A stretch of 52,555 bases of DNA from Alistipes sp. Zagget8 (GCA_001941065.1 MSHJ01000017.1:1-52555), one strand, 5' to 3'. Counted from the stretch's first letter, positions 1 through 8,309 are shown. A program made the numbers and translations. The notes: a model not told the origin generated them from the sequence alone.

Positions 1-30
1 CGGAGCTTCTGAAACCCGATTACCTGCCGT

Positions 31-89
31 CGCCCTTAAAACCGCTTTCTTAAAGCGGCGGCGCCCTTAAAGCCGCTTTCTTAAAGCGG
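31..89 (-). terminator. Tandem duplicated hairpin at the end of the methyltransferase gene
   Basis: Two 28-nt units (31-58 and 62-89) differ at one base. Each contains a 7-bp stem, CCGCTTT / AAAGCGG, with a 3-nt loop. On the minus strand they form two successive hairpins, and the coding sequence ends inside the first one read. A related hairpin ends the hydrolase gene at about 1319-1337. I infer a duplicated intrinsic terminator; the following U tracts are short (CTTT, TTTT), so terminator strength is uncertain. Confidence 0.5.
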
Positions 90-837
90 AGAGGGGGAGG
101 GGGTCGGGGCGTTTGCGGAATTTCTGAGCGATTTTCTCCCGGATGAGGTAGTAACTGACCCGCAGGGTCCGGCGGATTTCGGTAATTCCCCGGCGCGGCG
201 GAAATATCTTCATTGTCATCTCCCGGTCCCATTTCTGGGTGAAGAATCGGCTGTAATAGTCGTCCTGCGGATTGACCAGACATTCGAAATCTCCGTTCCA
301 CTCGAAGCGGTTGAGCATCAGGTTGGGTTCCGAGACGTAGAGCATCTTGAAAGGCAGCGACTGATAGGGCAGGTAGTTGAGAAAAACCTCGCCGTAATTG
401 TTGCGGTAGTTTCCGGGCATCCGGGCTTTTTCGTAAAAGACCAACTTGTTGTCGACCAGCAGGATCACCCATTTGTGGGACTCCTTGGGGAACATCAGTT
501 CTCCGAGCATGCTCGGCGTCTCGATGTATCCGCGTTTCCCGACCCGCACGATTTCGGCGATGAACTTTTCCGGATTCTCCGCGTGTTCGAGCACCTGGTT
601 GCAGATCACATAGTCGAAAGCCTTCTCGCCGAAGGGCAGTAACTCGCCGTCGGCCTGAATGAATTGCTGGTGGGGATAGATCAGGATCTCCCCGCAGCGG
701 TGCGTGTTGTCCTGCATGAATTTGTCGGCGATGACGTCGGAACGGTACATGGGATTATGCCCCGAACCGATTTCGAGGACCATGTCCTTTCTTTTGATCG
801 TCAGGTCGTGACGTCCCAGAGGATGGCGGGTGATCAT
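67..837 (-). CDS. Class I SAM-dependent methyltransferase
   Basis: A 256-aa protein with the SAM-binding motif I VLEIGSGHNP at residues 20-29 and the post-motif segment FDYVICNQVLEH near residue 75, as in Methyltransf_11-type enzymes. The acceptor substrate cannot be read from sequence. The C-terminal third is basic and has no recognisable domain. The start at 837 gives an 18-residue lead before motif I; Met19 is possible but would place motif I at the extreme N terminus. It is the last of a series of minus-strand genes, about 100 bp after the zinc-ribbon gene, and ends within a hairpin. Family is solid, role unknown. Confidence 0.8.
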   Translation of the reverse strand: MITRHPLGRHDLTIKRKDMVLEIGSGHNPMYRSDVIADKFMQDNTHRCGEILIYPHQQFIQADGELLPFGEKAFDYVICNQVLEHAENPEKFIAEIVRVGKRGYIETPSMLGELMFPKESHKWVILLVDNKLVFYEKARMPGNYRNNYGEVFLNYLPYQSLPFKMLYVSEPNLMLNRFEWNGDFECLVNPQDDYYSRFFTQKWDREMTMKIFPPRRGITEIRRTLRVSYYLIREKIAQKFRKRPDPLPLSALRKRL

Positions 838-938
838 TGTGCAACGAGGAATTTTCTCCGACAGGCTCCGGATTCAGTCCCGGTATCTTGATTGGCGGCT
901 GCTGTGGGCCGTTCCGGACGGGCGAGTCGGCGGGCGCT

Positions 939-1220
939 TTATTTTTTCCACCGTTTGAGCTGCGGAAAGAATTCCCGCATACCGGCAACGGCCTCTTCCC
1001 GGGTGTAGCTGCGTCCGTCTTCGTGTTTGAACTCCTCGTGGAACTGGGCGCAGACCTGAATCATCTCCTCCATCGAGCACTCCTGGGCAAAGGTCCCGTC
1101 TTTGTAGCAGTAGGCGCAGTATTCGCGGCTGGGTTTTCCGTCGGCTTCGGTGCCGAAATGTTCCGGGGCTGTCATGGGCATGCCGCAACTCTGGCAGAAA
1201 ATCATCTCTTCAGGTGTCAT
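939..1220 (-). CDS. Small putative zinc-ribbon protein
   Basis: A 93-aa protein with two CxxC knuckles, Cys9/Cys12 in FCQSCGMPM and Cys35/Cys38 in YCAYCY, followed by a helical tail. This matches the 'putative zinc ribbon' family (Zn_ribbon_2 type) common in Firmicutes and Bacteroidetes, whose function is not established. The FCQSCGMPM opening is characteristic. It has its own likely promoter (TATCTTTG at 1273-1280) just after the terminator of the hydrolase gene, so it is probably a separate transcription unit that may include the methyltransferase. Confidence 0.8.
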   Translation of the reverse strand: MTPEEMIFCQSCGMPMTAPEHFGTEADGKPSREYCAYCYKDGTFAQECSMEEMIQVCAQFHEEFKHEDGRSYTREEAVAGMREFFPQLKRWKK

Positions 1221-1272
1221 ATTCTCCGGTTTTTAGGTTCCGCATGCCGGGGCCTGACGGAACTGGTTTTTA

Positions 1273-1280
1273 CAAAGATA
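1273..1280 (-). promoter_or_regulatory. Putative -7 element of the zinc-ribbon gene
   Basis: TATCTTTG on the minus strand matches the Bacteroidetes TAnnTTTG -7 consensus, 52 bp before the ATG. No clear -33 TTTG is seen. Confidence 0.45.
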
Positions 1281-1314
1281 GACAAATTCTGTTTCCGGAG
1301 ACGTTTCGGACGTA

Positions 1315-1337
1315 TAAAACGACTTTCTTAAAGCCGT
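1315..1337 (-). terminator. Intrinsic terminator of the alpha/beta hydrolase gene
   Basis: On the minus strand ACGGCTTT-AAG-AAAGTCGT forms an 8-bp stem with one G-U pair, followed by TTTTA. The hydrolase stop codon lies inside the stem, and the loop sequence is the same as in the hairpins at 31-89. Confidence 0.5.
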
Positions 1338-2137
1338 TTTTCCGATTGTACGAATTTGAGGATGGCCTGCGCCGCGGCTTCGGGCTCTTCGAGGAAGCCC
1401 ATGTGTCCCGAATTTTCGAGCCACACGACTTGCGCTTCAGGATGTTCGGCGACCATCTTTTCGGCGGCTTCGACGGGAATGTAGTTGTCCCTGCGGCCGA
1501 GGATGAACAAGACCGGGACTTTCGTTTCGCGCAGCATTTCGTTGCGGTCCCTGCGGGCGATCATGCCGTTGAGCAGGGCGACGATTCCTTCGTCCTCGGT
1601 GACGACGACCTGTTCGGCGAGGTCCTCGATCTGGTCTTTCATCCGGGGGCGGTTTTCCTCGGCGAATCCGGCTTCGGGGGCCACGCGGGCCAGCATCTCC
1701 TTCTTTCCGGCTTTCACGAGGGCGATCTCGCGGCGGCGGTTTTCGGCTTTCTCCGGGGTGTCGGCATTGGGCGTCGAGCTGAGCAGCACCAGGCCGTCGA
1801 GCATTTCGGGATGGCGTTCGCAGAAGGCCAGGGCGACGTAGCCGCCCATCGAGTGTCCCACGAGCGTACAGCGTTCGATCCCCAGGGCCCGGAGCCCCTC
1901 GGCCACGGTGTCGGCCAGGAACTCCATCGAGTGCTCCTCGCCCGTGACGACCGAGATGCCGTGACCGGGCAGGTCGAGCGTCACCACGCGGACCTCTTTA
2001 TACAGACAGGGTACGAAATCCTCCCAGACCAACATCGATTCGAGGTAGCCGTGCAGCAGTACGACGCATTTGTCACCCTGCTGGGAGTCGCAGACGTGCA
2101 GGGCCGTCGGTCCTGCCATAATGAATTTTTCGATCAT
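1328..2137 (-). CDS. Alpha/beta-fold hydrolase
   Basis: A 269-aa protein of the alpha/beta hydrolase superfamily. The oxyanion strand is VVLLHGYLE near residue 25-33, the nucleophile elbow GHSMGG gives Ser96, the acid is probably the Asp of LGRRDNYIP, and the catalytic His is in NSGHMGF near residue 247. No signal peptide is seen, so it is cytoplasmic. The fold resembles esterases and MenH/BioH-like enzymes, but the substrate is not predictable. It lies 11 bp downstream of the small acidic protein gene and 222 bp from dapF, so the three may be cotranscribed. Confidence 0.85.
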   Translation of the reverse strand: MIEKFIMAGPTALHVCDSQQGDKCVVLLHGYLESMLVWEDFVPCLYKEVRVVTLDLPGHGISVVTGEEHSMEFLADTVAEGLRALGIERCTLVGHSMGGYVALAFCERHPEMLDGLVLLSSTPNADTPEKAENRRREIALVKAGKKEMLARVAPEAGFAEENRPRMKDQIEDLAEQVVVTEDEGIVALLNGMIARRDRNEMLRETKVPVLFILGRRDNYIPVEAAEKMVAEHPEAQVVWLENSGHMGFLEEPEAAAQAILKFVQSEKRL

Positions 2138-2148
2138 GAAATTCGCGT

Positions 2149-2340
2149 TTATTCCTCCTCTTCGTCGAGGTAGTCGAGCGCCGATTCGCGTTTGACGAAA
2201 GGCGTGTAGTCTTCCTCCTCCTCTTCGAGGGCGTTGTAGAGTGAGTGACGCTCCTTGCCGCTTTTGCGTATCGGTTCGAGGCGTTTGGCTTTCCGAAGTT
2301 CGTCTGTCTCGTGTTCGCGGATTCCCTGCTGTGTTTTCAT
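2149..2340 (-). CDS. Small highly charged conserved-looking protein
   Basis: A 63-aa hydrophilic protein with a basic first half and an acidic second half containing two Glu runs, EEEEEDY and a terminal LDEEEE. There is no signal peptide or membrane segment. I do not recognise a family. The frame fits tightly between dapF (18 bp upstream) and the hydrolase (11 bp downstream), which supports a real gene. It is probably disordered and might bind a basic partner or nucleoprotein complex, but that is only an inference from composition. Confidence 0.6.
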   Translation of the reverse strand: MKTQQGIREHETDELRKAKRLEPIRKSGKERHSLYNALEEEEEDYTPFVKRESALDYLDEEEE

Positions 2341-2358
2341 GGGGAAAAAGGGGTTTGT

Positions 2359-3165
2359 TTAAAAATTCTCGCTGTCGAACACCCCTCCGAAGACCCGGCG
2401 TGCCGGACCCGTCAGGCGGATGTCCGTATAGGTTTGTGTTCCCTGTTCATGCGAAAACCGTACCGCAAGCTCTCCTCCGGGGACCGATACCGCGTAATCC
2501 GTAATCTGGGGCCGGAAGGCGAAATTGGTGACGATGGCGGCTGCCGTGGCTCCTGTCCCGCAGGCGAGCGTTTCGTTCTCCACGCCGCGTTCGTAGGTGC
2601 GGACGCGGATTGTGCCGTCGCCCGTGATCTGCACGAAATTGACGTTCGTGCCCTGCGCAAAACGGGCCGTGTCGCGGCGGATGATCCGTCCGCGGCCGAT
2701 GACATCGACGGCCGCGAGGTCGTCGACGAATTCCACGTAGTGGGGTACCCCGGTGTTGAGAAACCACCAGCCTTCGCCCGTGCGGATCTCCCGGACGGCG
2801 GTCATTCCCAGTTCGATTTTCCCCGCAGGGCCTTTCGTGCGGCAGATACGGGCGGTGTGGAGTCCGTCCGCGGCGTCGAAGAACTTGGTTTCCCCGCCGA
2901 TGCCCAAATGGTGGGCGAACAGCGCGAAACAGCGGGCGCCGTTGCCGCACATCTCGCCCTCGGAACCGTCGGCGTTGTAGTAACGCATCGAGCAGTCGAT
3001 TTCGGCGTTGCGTGCGAGTGTCATCAGTCCGTCGGCGCCGATGCCGAAATGGCGGTCGCACAGGTGCGCGATCGTCTCCGCGTCGGGTGTGAAGACGCTG
3101 TCGCGGTTGTCGATCAGGATGAAATCGTTGCCCGCACCCTCGTATTTTGTGAATTCCGTCCGCAT
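2359..3165 (-). CDS. dapF: Diaminopimelate epimerase
   Basis: A 268-aa enzyme that epimerises LL- to meso-diaminopimelate, the last step before meso-DAP is used for lysine and peptidoglycan. Both catalytic cysteines are present: Cys73 in MCGNGARC and Cys202 in [10 protein letters not shown]. The N-terminal KYEGAGNDF motif is also typical. Length is normal for the family. It is the first gene of a minus-strand set, with a likely -7 box at 3268-3275, giving a leader of roughly 100 nt that contains a degenerate repeat (3195-3247). Confidence 0.95.
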   Translation of the reverse strand: MRTEFTKYEGAGNDFILIDNRDSVFTPDAETIAHLCDRHFGIGADGLMTLARNAEIDCSMRYYNADGSEGEMCGNGARCFALFAHHLGIGGETKFFDAADGLHTARICRTKGPAGKIELGMTAVREIRTGEGWWFLNTGVPHYVEFVDDLAAVDVIGRGRIIRRDTARFAQGTNVNFVQITGDGTIRVRTYERGVENETLACGTGATAAAIVTNFAFRPQITDYAVSVPGGELAVRFSHEQGTQTYTDIRLTGPARRVFGGVFDSENF

Positions 3166-3194
3166 TTCGGGGAGTTATGTATCGGCAGGGATCG

Positions 3195-3247
3195 GGCGGC
3201 CGAATGCAGGGCCGGCATAGCCGGCTTTGCTGAGGCACAGCCTATCC
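3195..3247. repeat. Degenerate copy of a dispersed intergenic repeat, with hairpin
   Basis: The stretch contains a perfect hairpin GCCGGC-ATA-GCCGGC followed by TTTGCTGAGGCACAGCCTAT. The second part aligns with TTTGCTGAACCGCATCCTAT in the tandem repeat at 13225-13293, and the preceding GCA..GCC also aligns. I infer a diverged member of the same family lying in the dapF leader. Confidence 0.45.
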
Positions 3248-3267
3248 AAGCGAAGGTTTATCCTTCG

Positions 3268-3305
3268 CAAAAATAGTAAAACTTCTAAAAGTTTTGCTAA
3301 TTTTG
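3268..3305. promoter_or_regulatory. Back-to-back -7 elements for dapF and the nitroreductase
   Basis: TATTTTTG on the minus strand (3268-3275) faces dapF, and TAATTTTG on the plus strand (3298-3305) faces the nitroreductase gene. Both fit TAnnTTTG. An AAAACTT/AAGTTTT hairpin lies between them. Clear -33 elements are not seen. Confidence 0.4.
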
Positions 3306-3378
3306 TAAAAAATATCCGCGGAGCCTTCCGCAGGCACGCGGAATTGTTATTTTACACCGGTTTTAAAATTATCCCGTT

Positions 3379-4125
3379 ATGAAAAGTGTGCTTTTCAAGC
3401 ATCGTTCGATACGCAAGTTTCTTCCGACGCCCATTCCCGAAGAGGTCCTGCAGGAGTGTCTCGAGGCCGCATCGCGTGCCTCGACCTGCGGCAACATGCA
3501 GCTCTATTCGCTGGTGGTGACCCGCGACCGGGCGCTCCGCGAGAAGCTCGCGCCGTGCCATTTCAACCAGCCGATGGTCTGCGAGGCCCCGTGTGTGGTG
3601 ACCGTCTGCGCCGATGTCCACCGCTTCACGATGTGGTGCGAGCAGCGCGACGCCGAACCCGCCTACGACAATTTCGCCTGGTTCCTGAACGCTTCGACCG
3701 ACGCCCTGCTGGCGGCGCAGAACCTCTGCATCGAGGCCGAAACGCACGGGCTGGGAATCTGTTACCTCGGCACGACGATCTACACCGCGGGCGACATTTC
3801 GCGGATTCTGGAGCTCCCGAAGGGGGTTATTCCGCTCACGACCGTGGTGATGGGCTACCCTGACGAGGCCCCCGAACTGACCGACCGCCTGCCGCTGGAA
3901 GCCGTGGTCCACTACGAAAAGTATACCGACTATACCGCTGCCGAAATCGACGAACTGTGGGCCGAACGCGAAGAGTCGGACCTCACGAAACGCCTGCTGG
4001 AGGAGAACGGCCTGCCGAATCTGGCGAAGGTATTCACCGAGCGCCGCTATGTGCGTAAGGACAATCTGGCCATTTCGAAATCCTATTTCGCCCTGCTGAA
4101 AGAAAAGGGGTTTTTTAACAACTGA
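3379..4125 (+). CDS. Nitroreductase-family NAD(P)H-dependent FMN oxidoreductase
   Basis: A 248-aa protein that opens with RSIRKFLPTPIPEEVL, the FMN-phosphate-binding start of nitroreductase-family enzymes, and continues with SRASTCGNMQ and, near residues 130-150, HGLGICYLGTTI, the usual second flavin-binding region. These enzymes reduce nitroaromatics, quinones or other acceptors; the physiological substrate here is unknown. The C-terminal extension after about residue 190 resembles the NfsA/FRP-like group. Its stop is 4 bp before the GTG start of the TamA-like gene, so the two are probably cotranscribed. Confidence 0.85.
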   Translation: MKSVLFKHRSIRKFLPTPIPEEVLQECLEAASRASTCGNMQLYSLVVTRDRALREKLAPCHFNQPMVCEAPCVVTVCADVHRFTMWCEQRDAEPAYDNFAWFLNASTDALLAAQNLCIEAETHGLGICYLGTTIYTAGDISRILELPKGVIPLTTVVMGYPDEAPELTDRLPLEAVVHYEKYTDYTAAEIDELWAEREESDLTKRLLEENGLPNLAKVFTERRYVRKDNLAISKSYFALLKEKGFFNN

Positions 4126-4129
4126 CGCT

Positions 4130-6493
4130 GTGCATCGGGTGTGCCGCATATTCGCCGCTGCGGCGCTGGGCCTTCTGGGCTCGGCCTGTAGTGTCACGCG
4201 CCACATTCCCGAGGGACAGTACCTCGTGCAGCAGGTGAAGATCGAGGACGACAAGTCGACGCCCCGCAGGGAGCGCATCACGGCGTCCGATCTGGAGAAA
4301 TACGTGCGGCAGACCCCCAACAAACGCTTTCTCGGAACCAATTTCTACGTCTGGCTCTACGAGCAGGCCAACCCGTCGAAGGACAACCGCTGGAACAACT
4401 GGAAGCGCAAGATCGGGCAGGCTCCCGTGCTGCTGGAGATGGGGCTGACGGAGAAGAGCGCCGAGAACCTGAAGGTTTACATGGACTCGAAGGGCTTTTT
4501 CACTTCGCGGGCGTCGTTCGAGGTCGACACCACCCGGCGCCGCAAGCGGGCCCGGATCACCTACCGCACGCATCAGGGCGAACCCTACCGCATCGATTCG
4601 ATCTCCTACGAATTTCAGGACAAGTTTCTCGAACAGATCGTGCTGCCCGATACGGCGCATACGCTGCTCCGCCGCGGGGATATTTACGACGTCACGGTGC
4701 TCGATGCCGAGCGGGAGCGCATCGCCTCCTACCTCAAGGAGCGGGGCTACTACAACTTTTCGGTCAACAACATCATGTTCTGGGCCGACACGCTGGGCGG
4801 CAACCGCGATGTGGACCTGCGCGTGGTCGTCAAGCAGTACCTCACCGGTTACAACGCCCGCGGACAGGCCGTTATGGACAACAATATGGTCTACCGTATC
4901 GACCGCATCAATATCTTCCCGGATTACGATCCGACCCTTGCGCGGACCGATACCACCCTGGTTTCGCGTCTCGATACGCTCTATTACCGGGGCCTGAACA
5001 TCATCTACGAGAAGCGTCCCAACCTGCGGCCCTCGGTGCTCCGGCAGAGCGTGCCGCTCTATCCCAACTATGTCTACAATTCGGCGCAGGTCAACCGCGC
5101 CTACACCGACCTGATGGGCCTGGGATATTTCAAAAGCGCCAAGATCGCCTTCGAGGAGCAGGCCCGGCCGGTGGATGTCACCAACTATGTCTCCTTCATC
5201 GGCGAGACGGCCGATTCGACCCGGACGCTTTACACCCGAGAGGGCTACCTCACGTGCAATATCCTCTGTACGCCGACGCTCAAACAGAGCGTCAAGGTCG
5301 ATTTGGAGGGAAGCACCACGTCGAATTTTTACGGACTGAAAGCCACGATCGGCTATCAGAACCGCAATATTTTCCGCGGCGCGGAGTCGTTCGACATCTC
5401 TTTCACGGCGGGTTACGAATTTATGAAGGCTCCCGATGCCAAGAAGAAACGCGCCACGGAATTCGGCGTCACCACGGGCCTGACCTTCCCGCGCTTCCTC
5501 CTGCCGGGGCGTTTCCGTTCGGTGAATCAGCCCCGGACCAAGATCGAACTGTCGGTCAATTTCCAGGACCGGCCCTATTACGCCCGCACGCTTTCGAGCG
5601 CCGGAATCACTTATATGTGGACCAACAACCGCTATTCGACCTTCTCGCTGCGGCCTATCGACATCAACGTGATCGACATGACACGGCTGGACCCCGACTT
5701 TCTGGGCGACACCCAGAACAAGTATCTGAAAAACAGTTTTCAGACCCAGTTTATCGGCGGCCTATCGTTCGGTTACAGTTACAACAACCAGCGCAAGAAC
5801 CTCGGGGGCAAGGCTACGAACATCCGTTTCAATGCCGAGACGGCCGGCAATCTGATCGACGCCGTCGAGCACATGTTCTACTCTCCGGCCAAGAACAAAG
5901 ATTATTATACGATTTTCGGTATCCAGTATTCGCAGTATTTCCGTTCGGACCTGAGCGTCAGCCGGAAGATCATGCTGGGAGGTGTGACGGCGCTCGTCGG
6001 GCGTCTTTACGGCGGAGTGGCGATGGCCTACGGCAACTCCTCCTCCGTGCCGTTCGACCGTCAGTTCTACTGCGGCGGCAGCAACGGTATGCGCGGCTGG
6101 ACACCCCGAACCCTCGGACAGGGCTCCGTGGCCAATCCCCACAACGACTATCCGGTGCAGACCGGTGACGTGAAACTGGAGGCCAACCTCGAACTGCGCT
6201 TCCCGGTTTGGGGCATCATTCACGGCGCGACCTTCTTCGATTTGGGCAATGTCTGGTATATCCGGCAGTATTCGGGAGAGTCCGAAGAGTCGGTTTTCCA
6301 TTTCGACCGCTTCTACAAGCAGCTGGGATTCAACACGGGACTCGGACTGCGTTTCGACATCAAATTCGCCGTGCTGCGCCTCGACTGGGGCATTCAGCTC
6401 CACAACCCCAACAACCCCGTCGGCGAGCGGTGGATTCACAATTTCCGCTGGAAGAATACGGCGTTGAATTTCGGCGTCGGCTATCCGTTCTAA
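4130..6493 (+). CDS. TamA/BamA-family outer-membrane lipoprotein (TamL-like)
   Basis: A 787-aa Omp85-superfamily protein. A GTG start gives a signal peptide ending in a lipobox LGSAC (Cys20), so it should be lipidated. Residues of about 25-370 form POTRA-like modules, and about 400-787 form the 16-strand barrel domain, with YCGGSNGMRGW near residue 645 corresponding to the conserved loop-6 VRGY/F region. In Bacteroidetes a lipidated TamA variant (TamL) works with TamB in outer-membrane assembly or lipid transport. No tamB lies in the window. It starts 4 bp after the nitroreductase and is followed 1 bp later by a long palindrome. TamL is the best call; another Omp85 subtype is possible. Confidence 0.85.
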   Translation: MHRVCRIFAAAALGLLGSACSVTRHIPEGQYLVQQVKIEDDKSTPRRERITASDLEKYVRQTPNKRFLGTNFYVWLYEQANPSKDNRWNNWKRKIGQAPVLLEMGLTEKSAENLKVYMDSKGFFTSRASFEVDTTRRRKRARITYRTHQGEPYRIDSISYEFQDKFLEQIVLPDTAHTLLRRGDIYDVTVLDAERERIASYLKERGYYNFSVNNIMFWADTLGGNRDVDLRVVVKQYLTGYNARGQAVMDNNMVYRIDRINIFPDYDPTLARTDTTLVSRLDTLYYRGLNIIYEKRPNLRPSVLRQSVPLYPNYVYNSAQVNRAYTDLMGLGYFKSAKIAFEEQARPVDVTNYVSFIGETADSTRTLYTREGYLTCNILCTPTLKQSVKVDLEGSTTSNFYGLKATIGYQNRNIFRGAESFDISFTAGYEFMKAPDAKKKRATEFGVTTGLTFPRFLLPGRFRSVNQPRTKIELSVNFQDRPYYARTLSSAGITYMWTNNRYSTFSLRPIDINVIDMTRLDPDFLGDTQNKYLKNSFQTQFIGGLSFGYSYNNQRKNLGGKATNIRFNAETAGNLIDAVEHMFYSPAKNKDYYTIFGIQYSQYFRSDLSVSRKIMLGGVTALVGRLYGGVAMAYGNSSSVPFDRQFYCGGSNGMRGWTPRTLGQGSVANPHNDYPVQTGDVKLEANLELRFPVWGIIHGATFFDLGNVWYIRQYSGESEESVFHFDRFYKQLGFNTGLGLRFDIKFAVLRLDWGIQLHNPNNPVGERWIHNFRWKNTALNFGVGYPF

Positions 6494-6494
6494 T

Positions 6495-6617
6495 GTTTTC
6501 GATGATTGCGGCGCACCTGCCGCACATCCCTTAAATCCCCGAACGGGACGTACTCCAGTACGACCCGTCCAGGAATTTTTCACGATGCACGGCATCTGCA
6601 CCGCACTGATCGAAAAC
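6495..6617. repeat. Long imperfect palindrome, copy A
   Basis: A 123-nt imperfect inverted repeat starting 1 nt after the tamL stop. The outer stem is GTTTTCGAT / ATCGAAAAC and the centre is CGTACTCCAGTACG. An internal GAT (5' arm) opposes CTG (3' arm) inside otherwise paired sequence. Sequence is shared with 23117-23233, and the architecture with 28164-28287. It sits between convergent genes and could act as a terminator, a REP-like element or a non-autonomous mobile element. Confidence 0.75.
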
Positions 6618-6633
6618 CACTGCGCCTGCCAGC

Positions 6634-7545
6634 TTATTGTTTCGCCTTATACTGCGAGGGCGACATCCCGGTGTTACGCTTGAAATAGCTGCCGAAGAAC
6701 GACTGGTTGGGGAAATTGAGGTAGTAGGCAATCTCCTGTACGCTCATGTTCGAATATTTGAGCAGCGTCTTGGCTTCGAGAATCACGTAGCTGTCGATCC
6801 ATTCCGACACCGATTTGCCGCTGATGCGCTTGATAAGCGTCGTGAGGTATTTGGGCGTGATGCACAGCTGCCGGGCGTAGTAACCCACGCTGCGTTCACG
6901 CGTGTAGTGCTCGCCGAGCAGCTCGGTGAACTGCTTGAAATACTCCTCGGCCCGGTTGTGCACGGGATTTTCCATTTCGGGATGCTCTTCCATGTAGTGG
7001 GTCAGGATGTCGCCGATCTTGTAGATCGTTGCGGCGATCAGCCCGCCGACAATCTCCACCGCAAAATTGGTTTCGGGGCCTTCGAGCTCCTGCTCCACCA
7101 TCGAGATGAAACTGCGCAGCGACTTGCACTCCGCGTGTGTGAGCTCCATGCAGGGGCGCATGCCGAATTGCAGGAAGAGCGGCATCATGTGCTTGGTGTC
7201 GATGTTGATGCGGCGCAGGAAATCCGGCGTGATGACCATGACATGCGCCTTGAAGCTGTCATTGGACTGCATCTGCAGGATATGTTTCGGACTGAAGATG
7301 AAGAGCGAGTCTTTTTTCAGCCGGTATTCCTTCAGGTTGGAGGTAAAGGTCGTTTCGCCTTCGGTTCCCACGCCGATGACGAAAGCGTCGAGGCGTCCCG
7401 GAAACCGGAATACCTCCATTTGTGAAGCGCTGTTGGCGGCGATACATTCCCCCAGCAGGCCGGGGCGTTTCTCGCCGCCGGACATGGTGATCAGCTCACT
7501 GAGGGTGAAGCTGGTGATCGGAGTTACTGCGTTTTTACTGTTCAT
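6634..7545 (-). CDS. AraC-family transcriptional regulator
   Basis: A 303-aa regulator. The N-terminal two thirds resembles a cupin-like sensor domain. The last about 100 residues carry the double helix-turn-helix of AraC proteins: KYLTTLIKRISGKSVSEWI for the first HTH and MSVQEIAYYLNFPNQSFF for the second, followed by a GMSPSQYK ending. The ATG at 7545 is chosen because a -7 box TATATTTG lies 20 bp upstream; the in-frame ATG at 7599 would precede that promoter. The target is unknown. It transcribes towards the palindrome after tamL and is separated from the ompH operon by that operon's terminator. Confidence 0.88.
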   Translation of the reverse strand: MNSKNAVTPITSFTLSELITMSGGEKRPGLLGECIAANSASQMEVFRFPGRLDAFVIGVGTEGETTFTSNLKEYRLKKDSLFIFSPKHILQMQSNDSFKAHVMVITPDFLRRINIDTKHMMPLFLQFGMRPCMELTHAECKSLRSFISMVEQELEGPETNFAVEIVGGLIAATIYKIGDILTHYMEEHPEMENPVHNRAEEYFKQFTELLGEHYTRERSVGYYARQLCITPKYLTTLIKRISGKSVSEWIDSYVILEAKTLLKYSNMSVQEIAYYLNFPNQSFFGSYFKRNTGMSPSQYKAKQ

Positions 7546-7564
7546 AGTTTCACTTGATTTCCGC

Positions 7565-7572
7565 CAAATATA
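7565..7572 (-). promoter_or_regulatory. Putative -7 element of the AraC-family gene
   Basis: TATATTTG on the minus strand matches TAnnTTTG and supports the ATG at 7545 as the start. No clear -33 TTTG at the usual spacing. Confidence 0.45.
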
Positions 7573-7654
7573 AGAATAAAAACCTATTATATGGTTCATA
7601 TCGTTTGATTATTCGCCGTTTCGGTCAGCTCGAACGAACTTTTGAACCATGATA

Positions 7655-7735
7655 CACAAAAAAGGAGCGCCGGTCGTTGTCGGACCGGCGCTTCTGGAGC
7701 ATTTATTCAGGCTCTGCGGAATCATTCCGCCGAGC
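7655..7735 (-). terminator. Terminator of the nadK-uppS-bamA-ompH operon
   Basis: On the minus strand a 10-bp perfect stem AGCGCCGGTC / GACCGGCGCT (7666-7692) is followed by CCTTTTTTG, a good intrinsic terminator. A second hairpin, GCGGAA-TCA-TTCCGC within GCTC...GAGC (7711-7735), lies just after the ompH stop codon and may block 3' decay. Confidence 0.8.
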
Positions 7736-7739
7736 GTTT

Positions 7740-8282
7740 TTATTTGGCGGGAGCGGCTGCTGCGGGCGCATCGGTGATTCCCAGCTCCTTCTTCACCTGG
7801 GGGGCGATGTCGGTCAGCGTAGCTTCGTCGAAATAGGCCAGCGAGCCGGTCGAGGTGTCGAATACGACCGTATATGCGTTAGCTGCCGAGACCTTGTCGA
7901 TAGCCGCTTTGGCCTTGTCGATGATCGGGGCGAGCAGTTCGTTCTGCTTCTTCTGGTACTCCTGCTGCGCACGCTCCTGGAACTCCTGGGTGCGGTTGCG
8001 CATATCCTCCAGCTCCTTCTGCTTCATCTCTTTGAGGGCGTCGCTGAGGGTGTTGAAATTCTTCTGGAAATCCTGCAGTTTGTTGTTGAATTCGACGTTC
8101 ATCGTCTCGATGTTGTCCTGCAGCTCCTTGGCATAGGTTTCCATGTTGGTCTGCATGGCCTTGGTCTCGGGCATCGACATGATGATCTCCTGGGTGTTGA
8201 TACGGCCGAATTTCTGGGCGAAAAGCGTCGTGGAACCCATAACCAGCGCAACTGCGAGGGTCAGTTTGATTGCTTTTTTCAT
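7740..8282 (-). CDS. OmpH/Skp-family periplasmic chaperone (second copy)
   Basis: A 180-aa protein with a signal peptide (MKKAIKL, hydrophobic core, cut after LFAQ) and a central charged coiled coil of about residues 40-130, the tentacle region of Skp/OmpH. Skp chaperones carry unfolded outer-membrane proteins to the BAM complex. The Ala/Pro-rich tail AAAAPAK is disordered. It is the last gene of the operon containing bamA, 27 bp after the other ompH gene, and is followed by a strong terminator. The tandem ompH pair behind bamA is usual in Bacteroidetes. Confidence 0.9.
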   Translation of the reverse strand: MKKAIKLTLAVALVMGSTTLFAQKFGRINTQEIIMSMPETKAMQTNMETYAKELQDNIETMNVEFNNKLQDFQKNFNTLSDALKEMKQKELEDMRNRTQEFQERAQQEYQKKQNELLAPIIDKAKAAIDKVSAANAYTVVFDTSTGSLAYFDEATLTDIAPQVKKELGITDAPAAAAPAK

Positions 8283-8309
8283 ACAATTTTATCAGTTAAT
8301 GTTTTGATG

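Noticed and set aside
6506..6688. Short frames over palindromes A and B that encode similar peptides (MRRTCR..KSPNGTYS)
   Set aside because: Similarity of the peptides simply reflects the shared DNA repeat; there is no ribosome-binding context and the frames run into neighbouring genes.
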